A DNA stretch of 7,320 bases, from the NCBI GenBank assembly GCA_016720745.1, contig JADKKA010000017.1, positions 1-7,320 of the forward strand, given 5' to 3'. The position numbers were made by a program, and so were the translations under genes. Shown piece by piece: positions 1-5,329 of the stretch (position 1 is its first letter; the number at the start of each line of letters is the position of its first letter). The notes beneath the pieces were generated by a model. That model searched no databases. It was given only the letters and a program-made list of their open reading frames with translations, and was not told the DNA's origin. The stretch comes from Chitinophagaceae bacterium (lineage in GTDB: Bacteria > Bacteroidota > Bacteroidia > Chitinophagales > Chitinophagaceae).

Positions 1-543
1 GAGCGCGGCGGGCTCCATCGGCAACACCGACTGCCGCCAGCGGTCCTTCACAGCGGGGCCGCTGCCGTCTTCGACGAACACTTCCTTCTCGACGTTGCGG
101 ACCATCCAGCCGGGGAACGCTCGCGTCAGCGGCGGCGAACCCTGGATCGCGGTCGTTCCGCCAACCACGGCCTTGACCTCGGCATAGCGGAGCGCCGCGG
201 CGGGTGCCGCCTCGCCGTACGCAGTCGCCGGGTTCGAGATGTCGCGCCCGTAGGTCGCCGCCCCAGGCCACTGATATCTCGTGGTGTACGGCGTGTCGCG
301 CGGTGCTCGCCACAGCGGGAGCGTGTTGTAGGCGAGGTGGTTGTGCAGATCGATCAGCCCCGGATAGACCGTCGCCCCCGTGGCCACCCGCCGCGCGTGC
401 GTGTAGCCGGCAGGTGCGCGCCGTCGCGCCGACTGGACCGTCTCGATGATTCCGTGGTCGTTCACGTACACGGCGCCCGAGCGCAGCACGCGGCGGTCAT
501 CGTCGAACGTGACGACGGTCCCGGTGAGCACGAGCGGGGTCAC
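1..543 (-). CDS. Amidohydrolase family protein, N-terminal part (runs off the left edge)
   Basis: This is an uninterrupted minus-strand frame of 181 codons, starting at GTG 543-541 and still open at position 1. The first ~60 residues look like the small beta-sandwich that begins many metal-dependent amidohydrolases: LVLTGTVVTFDDD, then a second strand region, then VYPGLIDLHNH at about residues 59-69. His67 and His69 form the HxH metal-binding pair that opens the TIM-barrel active site of this superfamily. Further on, AEVKAVVGGTTAIQG resembles the conserved helix/strand that follows. The remaining metal ligands and the catalytic Asp lie beyond the window, so the substrate (cyclic amide, nucleobase-like compound or other) cannot be inferred. 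The start is fixed by the upstream caspase gene: its TGA (542-540) overlaps this GTG as GTGA, which implies translational coupling. It is the only gene in the window without a frameshift. Confidence 0.85.
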   Translation of the reverse strand, partial: MTPLVLTGTVVTFDDDRRVLRSGAVYVNDHGIIETVQSARRRAPAGYTHARRVATGATVYPGLIDLHNHLAYNTLPLWRAPRDTPYTTRYQWPGAATYGRDISNPATAYGEAAPAAALRYAEVKAVVGGTTAIQGSPPLTRAFPGWMVRNVEKEVFVEDGSGPAVKDRWRQSVLPMEPAAL

Positions 544-1337
544 GAGAACACCTGCCGGCGTTTGAAGGAGGTCGGGCCTTCGAGCTGGGGATGCTGATCG
601 AAGCGGGCGTCGTCCAGCAGCTGTCGGAGCCGGATCATGAGTTGGGTGTACGTGATTCGGTAGTCCGCCTCGGCCAGCGCTCGGAGCGCGAAATACGTCA
701 TCGCCCCGTGGAACTTGCGGCCGAACTTGGCGTCGTAGCTGTACTCGTCCGATCGGCATCCCGACACCAGGAGCGAGGTCATCTGCGACTCGGGAAGATC
801 GCGGGCGTCGGGGTCGCGTTCCGGATGTCGGCGATCACCGGGCGGCGAAGGGTCTTGGGGTTGATGAAGCGGGCGACCCGCTGATCGGGCGTGAGCCCGG
901 GAGCCAGGCGAGTGACCGACCCCGAATGACACGAGTCGGAAATCACGGTCAGGCGCACTCGTTTGGGGATGTCGGCGAGGAGCTCGCGCATCTCGTCGTC
1001 GACCAGGAGGTGCTTGCGGCTGTCGTAGGGACAGATCGCCTCGTCGTAGTGGTCGCCCTCGTCGTGTGCGCCCGAGTCGGCGACGTACGTTCCGTGCGAC
1101 GAATTGGTGAAGACCAACACGTCGCCGGGCTGCGCACCCGCGAGCAACGTCTTGATGCCCGACACCATCGCGGCCTTGGTGGCATCGGCGTCGAAGAGCG
1201 TCGCGATGTCGCGCGGGCAAACCCGTAGTGGCGATTCAACGTGTTGGCCACGCCTTCGCGCCGTTGACGCAGCCGCGCAGATCTGCGTTCGCGATCGGGT
1301 AGTCGTTGATGCCCACGCACAGGGGCTTCAGTGCCAT
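540..1337 (-). CDS. Caspase family (metacaspase-like, peptidase C14) protein A, frameshifted in this sequence
   Basis: This is a predicted cysteine protease of about 265 residues, a single p20/p10-like caspase unit with no obvious extra domain. The start is ATG 1337-1335, with GGAGAG upstream. The N-terminus MALKPLCVGINDYP plus ADLRGCVNGAKAW is the typical first strand and helix of prokaryotic caspases. The catalytic His lies in NSSHGTYV (codon 1096-1094, about residue 82). YDEAICPYD and VDDEMRELL follow, then the catalytic Cys in ISDSCHSGS (codon 931-929, about residue 137). The C-terminal part has LLVSGCRSDEYSYDAKFG and HGAMTYFALRAL, and ends HPQLEGPTSFKRRQVFS. Both catalytic residues are present. 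The frame breaks three times: near 1247-1252 (TGGCC where TGGGCC is expected), near 1209-1214, and near 805-820. The product resumes at once in the next frame each time, so sequencing error is more likely than decay. The stop overlaps the amidohydrolase GTG. It runs divergently from the regulator gene and is a paralogue of protease B. Confidence 0.85.
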
Positions 1338-1344
1338 CGAGTCT

Positions 1345-1350
1345 CTCTCC
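1345..1350 (-). promoter_or_regulatory. Ribosome binding site of caspase A
   Basis: On the minus strand GGAGAG lies seven bases before ATG 1337. It supports that ATG as the start, in agreement with the caspase-type N-terminus MALKPLCVGI. Confidence 0.6.
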
Positions 1351-1369
1351 GTCCTCTGCGACCGAGGAC
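1351..1369. repeat. 19-bp inverted repeat (6-bp arms, 7-bp loop) in the divergent region
   Basis: GTCCTC at 1351-1356 and GAGGAC at 1364-1369 are perfect reverse complements around a 7-base centre. In DNA this could be an operator. In the caspase A transcript it would form a short GC-rich hairpin directly upstream of the GGAGAG ribosome binding site. SARP regulators usually bind direct repeats, so the regulator acting here, if any, is uncertain. Confidence 0.5.
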
Positions 1370-1408
1370 CCGATCGACAGGTAGCCTTCGCCGCGTCGCC
1401 CTCACGCT

Positions 1409-1413
1409 GGAGA
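1409..1413 (+). promoter_or_regulatory. Ribosome binding site of the SARP gene
   Basis: GGAGA lies seven bases before ATG 1421. It decides the start of the regulator and fits the N-terminus MDTPAPLPAVQVLGGFAL, where the DNA-binding domain begins almost at once. Confidence 0.6.
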
Positions 1414-1420
1414 CCGGCAC

Positions 1421-2283
1421 ATGGACACGCCCGCTCCGCTGCCCGCCGTGCAGGTGCTCGGCGGGTTCGCTCTCTCACGATCAACGATCGTCCGGTCGCG
1501 CTCGGCCAGGGGGCGGCGCCTGATCGCCTTCCTTGCGCTGCAGCGCGGACCCTGCCGCCGGGCGTTCGTGGCCGGAACCCTGGGCCCGACACCACCGACC
1601 GCAAGGCCGCGCGAACCTGCGCACCGCGCTCTGGCGTGCCAACGGCGCTGGGGTCGCGGTGGTCGTGGCAACGCCGAGCACCGTGCAACTCGACCCGACG
1701 GTGGAGATCGACCGCTACCGGCTGGAGCGGCTGGCGGCGGTGCCGTACGAAGCGGCCACCGGCGAACGTCTCGACAGCCGGTCGGTGGTGGAACTCAGCG
1801 GCCTGTGCGAGGAGCTCCTGCCGGAGTTCGACGAGGCCTGGGTGATCGCCGAGCGTGAGCGGTGCCGTCAGCTCGCGCTGGCACACCCTGGAGGCCGCGG
1901 CCCGCCGGGCGACCGCCGAGGGGCGCCACAGCGACGGCGTGATGCCTGCGTTACCGCGATCCGCTGGGACCCGTTGCGCGAGTCGGCCACGCGGGCCCTG
2001 GTCGAGGCGCACCTGGCGCAGGGCAACCTGGCCGATGCGGAACGGGCGTACGCGCAGTACGCCTCGAGCCTGGCGGCGGAGCTCGGCGCCGAGCCGCACC
2101 CCGACTTCCTTTTCGCGATGCGACGGGGCGGCCGAGGCGGCGCTGCGGAGCGGTCGATCGCGGACGCAGCGTCGCGTGCTCGACATCGTCGGACGTCGCA
2201 AAGACCGGTCTGGCACACGCCGGGATGGTCGCGTGCGAGCCGTCACCGCAACGTCACCGACACGTCCGCGGCGGGGCCCGTGA
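1421..2283 (+). CDS. SARP/BTAD-type transcriptional regulator, frameshifted in this sequence
   Basis: This is a predicted DNA-binding activator of about 285 residues. The first ~95 residues match an OmpR-like winged helix as found in SARPs: VQVLGGFAL, INDRPVALGQG, RRLIAFLALQRGPCRRAFV, LWPDTTDRKAA and ANLRTALWRA. The bacterial transcriptional activator (BTAD) helical-repeat domain follows, with ELSGLCEELLPEFDEAWV, ERERCRQLAL, HTLEAAARRATAEGRHSDGV, DPLRESATRALVEAHLAQGN, ADAERAYAQYASSLAAELG and AEPHPDF. No AAA/NB-ARC or TPR extension follows, so it is a small SARP. These pieces lie in different frames, with shifts near 1480-1510, 1580, 1605, 1875, 1945 and 2120-2135. The family match across the joins is strong. 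The C-terminal end is the weakest part: the end chosen is a TGA at 2281-2283 that overlaps the GTG of the next gene (GTGA). It is probably the first gene of the plus-strand operon and its likely local regulator. Confidence 0.78.
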
Positions 2284-3061
2284 ACGACGGTGCTCGGCGG
2301 GCGGTGTGTGGGGATCGATCGCTACACGGTGCCCGGCGCCGGCCTGCAGGGGTGCGTGGCGGACGTTGGCGTGGCGTGAGTTGCTGGTGGAACGGTCGGG
2401 TCGACGCCGCGGACATCGTCACCTGACCGACGAGCAGGCACCGGGCGGGCCGTGCGCGACGCCGTCGGAGCCCTGATTCGCGCCAGCGCCCGGCGACACT
2501 GCGGTGTTGGTGATCGCATCGCACGGGTCGTGGAAGGTCGACCGGGGCGGGGACAGGCCGACCGCTACGACGAGACGATCTGCCCCCACGACTGCGATCG
2601 CGGGCAGATCGGCGACGACGAGCTCGGCCGCCTGCTCGATCGGGCGGTGGACGGCGTGCGGTTGACCGTCGTGGTCGACGCCTGTCCCTCGGGCACGGTC
2701 ACGCGGGGCCTGGAGCCCGGCGACGTGGCCAGAACGCTCTCGCCATGGATCGCCGACCCCGCCGGCCACGGTGCCGGGCGGCGCCACCGACCGGTGGACC
2801 GAATCGGCGAGGAGCGTTCCACAGCGGCACCTGCTGATCGCCGCTTGCGGCGACCAGGCAGTCGGCGGTCGAACGTCGGCGCGGATCGCAGGTGCGAGGA
2901 CTGTTCCCGTCGCTCGCCATCGACGCGTTGCGTGCGTCGTCCCGCTCACTTTCGGCCCGTTCGCTCGCGACGGAACTCACCGCAGTTCGAGTCCGACGGC
3001 GTCGACCAACGGCCGGTCGTCAGCGGACCCGACGCACCTCGATGCGCCCGTATTCAGGTGA
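2280..3061 (+). CDS. Caspase family protein B with variant Cys motif, heavily frameshifted in this sequence
   Basis: This is the second caspase-like protease, about 260 residues, collinear with protease A. The proposed start GTG 2280-2282 gives VNDGARRAVC, followed in another frame by GIDRYTVPGAGLQGCVADV, the usual first strand and helix. Then come WRELLVER, DAADIVT, LTDEQA and RDAVGALIRASA. The catalytic His is in VLVIASHGSWKVD (CAC 2522-2524, about residue 82). ADRYDETICPHDC and GDDELGRLLDRAVDGVRLTVV follow, then the catalytic Cys in VDACPSGTV (TGT 2683-2685, about residue 135). The family's usual DSCHSG is DACPSG here: Cys is kept but the next residue is Pro instead of His. The C-terminal part reads HLLIAACGD, GLFPSLAIDALR, SLSARSLATEL, QRPVVSGP and THLDAPVFR, ending at TGA 3059-3061. 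At least eight frame shifts occur, about 2310, 2375, 2395, 2412, 2445, 2490, 2555 and after 2760. It overlaps the SARP stop, which suggests coupled translation. Confidence 0.75.
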
Positions 3062-3126
3062 TGCACGCCCACCCCGGCGTTCGGCCGCCGCGATCGGAGG
3101 GCGCCGTGAGGCTCGTGCCGGGGAGT

Positions 3127-3133
3127 GGGAGGA
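3127..3133 (+). promoter_or_regulatory. Ribosome binding site deciding the start of the CHAT gene
   Basis: GGGAGGA lies five bases before GTG 3139-3141. This favours GTG 3139 over the ATG at 3061, which touches the previous stop codon (TGATG). Residues between the two starts are Arg/Pro-rich and unlike a domain, while the CHAT-associated N-terminus (DLDLLIEAT) begins just after GTG 3139. Confidence 0.55.
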
Positions 3134-3138
3134 CAGCC

Positions 3139-5300
3139 GTGGCGACCGCCGATGCACATGACCTCGACCTGTTGATCGAGGCGACCTCGCCGCCCGGTCG
3201 CCTGCGTGCAAGGGTGCTGAATTCCCCCGCCGGCGAGGCGTCGGTCGACTTCGACGTGCCCTTCACACCGTTGGAGCTGGAGAACTTCCTGCTGAAGCTC
3301 GGGGTGCCGCGGTCGGGGCTGCGCGGCGACGGTGCGTCGAACTCGTCCACGGCGAAGACGTTTGGGGTCCGACTGTTCGACGCGGTGTTCAGCGGCGATG
3401 TTCGGCGAGCGCTCGACATGAGTCGCGCCATCGCCGGTAAGGACGGGGTGCATTCGGCTGCAGGTGGTGATGGAGCCGATCTCGCGGCGATGCCGTGGGA
3501 ATTCCTGTACGACGGACCGACACGCACCTCGGGCTCGACCTCGACACCCGACTCGTGCGCTGTACCTCCCGTGCCCGGCGCGGCCCACACCGATGTCGTC
3601 GGTGACCGATTGCGAGTCGTGGTGGCGATTGCGAGTCCGGCCGATCTTCCGGCGCTCGATGTCGCGGGTGAACGCGACGCGCTGACGCGTGCGCTCTCGG
3701 GTGCCGAGGTCGGGGTCGATCTTGAGGTGCTCGAGCACGCGACCCTGTCCGGCCTGCACGAGTCGATCCAGCGGATCGAGCCGCACGTGATCCACTTTCT
3801 CGGCCACGGTGGCTTCGACGAAGCGACGCACGAGGGCCACCTGTTCTTCGAGGACGAGTACCGGCACAGCGCCGGCGTGGAGGCCGATCGGTTCGCCACG
3901 CTGCTCGCGAGCCGCGACTCGATCCGCCTGGTCGTGCTCAACGCGTGCGAAGGCGGGCGAGTGGCGCGGACCAGCCGTTCGGTGGCGTGGCCCAGAGCCT
4001 GGTCCGCCGCCACCGCCAGCCGTGATCGCCATGCAATTCCCGATCTCGGACAGGGCGGCCGTCGCGTTCTCCGCCTCGCTGTACACGTCGCTCAGCGAGG
4101 GATTCCGATCGACGCTGGCGTAGTCCCGAGGGCCGTCTTGCGGTGTACGCCGACGGCAATGACAGCGAGTGGGCAACGCCGGTGCTCTACCGCGCGACCG
4201 ACGGCGTGCTGTTCACACCGCGGCCGTCGACGCCGACTGCGGTGGGAGCCGCCGCAGCGTCGGATCGGCAGCCGGACTCCTTGTCCGGACCGCAGCCGCA
4301 GCCGGGTCCTGATCCGCAGCCGGACTCCTCGTCCCAGCCCCAACCCCAACCCCAGCCCCAGCCCCAGCCCCAGCCGCAGCCGCAGCCGCAGCCGCAGCCG
4401 CAGCCGAACCCGGTGCCGGGTCCGCGGCCGGGCGCGCGCCGAGTCGTCGTTGCGGCGGCCGTCGGCATGCTCGCCGTTGCCGGTGCGGTGATCGCGTGGC
4501 CGCCCGAGGACGACGCCACGATCGCCGGAACCACCACGATCGCCGGAACGACCGCGACCACCCCTGCGGGCGCGTCGGAATCGTGCAACGAATGCGCCCT
4601 GCCGCGGTGCGTGTCACAGCGCCCTCCGGCGACCTTGCCGCGGTCGCGGCGCAACTCGTCGCAGCGCCGGCTGTCCCGACCCATTGGCTCGTCTCCCGGA
4701 TCCGGATTCCGCCGCCGGAGCGGCAATCGAACGCGACCTCGCGTCGTGGCGCATCGGGTGGACCGACGACGCCTTCGTCGCCATGGTCGACGTGCGCGAT
4801 CCGAATCCCACCGCGGCCTACATTCAGCCCGCTCAGCTGTTCCGGGGTGACTCGGTGCACTTCGAGTTCGGCCCGGACCCGCGCGGGCTCGCGCCGACGG
4901 CGCGCCTGCGGGTGCGTCGCGATCTGCACGTCATGATCGGTCGTCAGGTCCCCCCGGCGGCGGCGCCACCGGTCGCCGTCAACCGATCGAACCCCGACCG
5001 TCACCCGGCCACGTTCACCGGCGGCGGCGACACCAGCGGCATCAATGCCACCTCGACCGAGGTTCCGGGCGGATACCGGGTGGTGTTCGCGGCGCCGTGG
5101 TCGACGTTGCGCGCCGATGCCGAGCCGGGCGCGGTGTTCGGAGCGAACCTCAACGTGAGCGACGGTTTGGGCTCGGGAGCGACCGGCGTCATGGCATCGA
5201 TGGAATCGTCGAATCCGGGACGCGCCAGCACCGATCCGATCGGCCGGGGCTCCACCAGGAACGCCCCGGATTGTGGTCGACGCTCGTGCTCGACCGCTGA
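3139..5300 (+). CDS. Membrane-anchored CHAT protease with extracellular CBM9-like domain, frameshifted in this sequence
   Basis: This is a predicted receptor-like cysteine protease of about 720 residues. Residues ~1-110 (DLDLLIEAT, GEASVDFDVPFTPLELENFL, TFGVRLFDAVFSGDVRRAL) form the region that commonly precedes CHAT, then LAAMPWEFLYD. The CHAT core has DRLRVVVAIASPADLPALDV, catalytic His in HVIHFLGHGGFDE (CAC 3805-3807, about residue 223) and catalytic Cys in RLVVLNACEGGR (TGC 3946-3948, about residue 270). PAVIAMQFPISDRAAVAF and WATPVLYRATDGVLF close the domain. A Pro/Gln linker follows (4270-4430), then RR and a ~19-residue hydrophobic helix (4443-4499), then PPEDD. Positive-inside charge puts CHAT in the cytosol. 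Outside, a Thr/Ala-rich spacer leads to a CBM9-like fold (about 4690-5300): SWRIGWTDDAFVAMVDVRD, GDSVHFEFGPDPRG, GYRVVFAAPWSTL, AVFGANLNVSD, NPGR and GLWSTLVLDR before TGA 5298-5300. Frame shifts occur near 3450-3480, 3510-3570, 3968, 4012, 4095, 4110-4140, 4600, 4685 and 5240-5270. It is likely the last gene of the plus operon. Confidence 0.82.
4269..4328 (+). repeat. Pair of 12-bp direct repeats flanking the first proline-rich linker stretch
   Basis: CAGCCGGACTCC occurs at 4269-4280 and again at 4317-4328, 48 bases apart and in the same reading frame. Both encode QPDS in the CHAT protein linker. It looks like a local duplication within the low-complexity linker. Confidence 0.6.
4335..4406 (+). 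repeat. Twelve tandem Gln-Pro hexamers in the CHAT protein linker
   Basis: Twelve exact 6-base units encode (Gln-Pro)12. The order is CAGCCC once, CAACCC twice, CAGCCC three times, then CAGCCG six times. The stretch sits between the CHAT domain and the transmembrane helix and would form an extended, protease-resistant stalk on the cytosolic side. Blocks of identical codons indicate expansion by slippage. Six CCCC runs with 2-base spacers lie at 4338-4371, so the opposite strand has a G-quadruplex-type motif. Confidence 0.9.
4516..4549 (+). repeat. 18-base period direct repeat encoding the TIAGTT extracellular spacer
   Basis: CCACGATCGCCGGAAC occurs at 4516-4531 and 4534-4549. It encodes two copies of TIAGTT immediately outside the transmembrane helix of the CHAT protein, in a Thr/Ala-rich stalk. 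Confidence 0.75.
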
Positions 5301-5329
5301 GTGGTCGGCGCCGGCCGGGCTGCGGGTGG
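5301..5329. other. 29-bp convergent intergenic gap between the CHAT and PASTA genes
   Basis: Two genes converge here: the CHAT gene ends at TGA 5298-5300 and the PASTA gene stop is TCA on the plus strand at 5330-5332. The gap contains the short palindrome CCGGCCGG but no hairpin with a T-run that I can defend as a terminator. Termination probably occurs inside the opposing genes. Confidence 0.5.

Larger units (their letters stand above)
1338..1420. promoter_or_regulatory. Divergent intergenic control region between caspase A and the SARP gene
   Basis: The 83 bases separate two divergent starts (ATG 1337 minus, ATG 1421 plus), so promoters for both operons should lie here or inside the opposing gene ends. 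I see no convincing -10/-35 pair on either strand, which is common in high-GC actinobacteria. The region contains a ribosome binding site at each end and a 6-7-6 inverted repeat. Because the adjacent regulator is a SARP, autoregulation and co-regulation of both operons from here is plausible. That is inference only. Confidence 0.5.

Noticed and set aside
820..1220. N-terminal half of a minus-strand frame covering 540-1220
   Set aside because: Only the part after the shift near 805-820 is caspase. The upstream half is an Arg/His-rich shadow of the caspase catalytic region, which reads in the neighbouring frame.
1338..2246. Minus-strand extension upstream of caspase A (an open frame reaching 2246)
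   Set aside because: It lies opposite the SARP gene, has Arg-rich sequence without domains, and ATG 1337 has a good ribosome binding site and the family-typical N-terminus.
3061..3138. ATG 3061 as the start of the CHAT gene (TGATG overlap with caspase B)
   Set aside because: It is possible, but the added 26 residues are Arg/Pro-rich and GTG 3139 has a clear GGGAGGA at good spacing. It is kept as the alternative start.
2977..4176. Minus-strand frames of 319 and 399 codons opposite the CHAT domain
   Set aside because: They show no recognisable domain and skewed Arg/Ser content. The plus strand carries clear CHAT catalytic motifs. High GC gives long antisense frames by chance.
4269..4406. CRISPR-like array
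   Set aside because: The repeats are 6-base in-frame Gln-Pro units and a 12-base duplication without unique spacers. They encode a protein linker.
5301..5329. Rho-independent terminator between the convergent genes
   Set aside because: Only a short CCGGCCGG palindrome is present, with no stable long stem and no T-run on either side.
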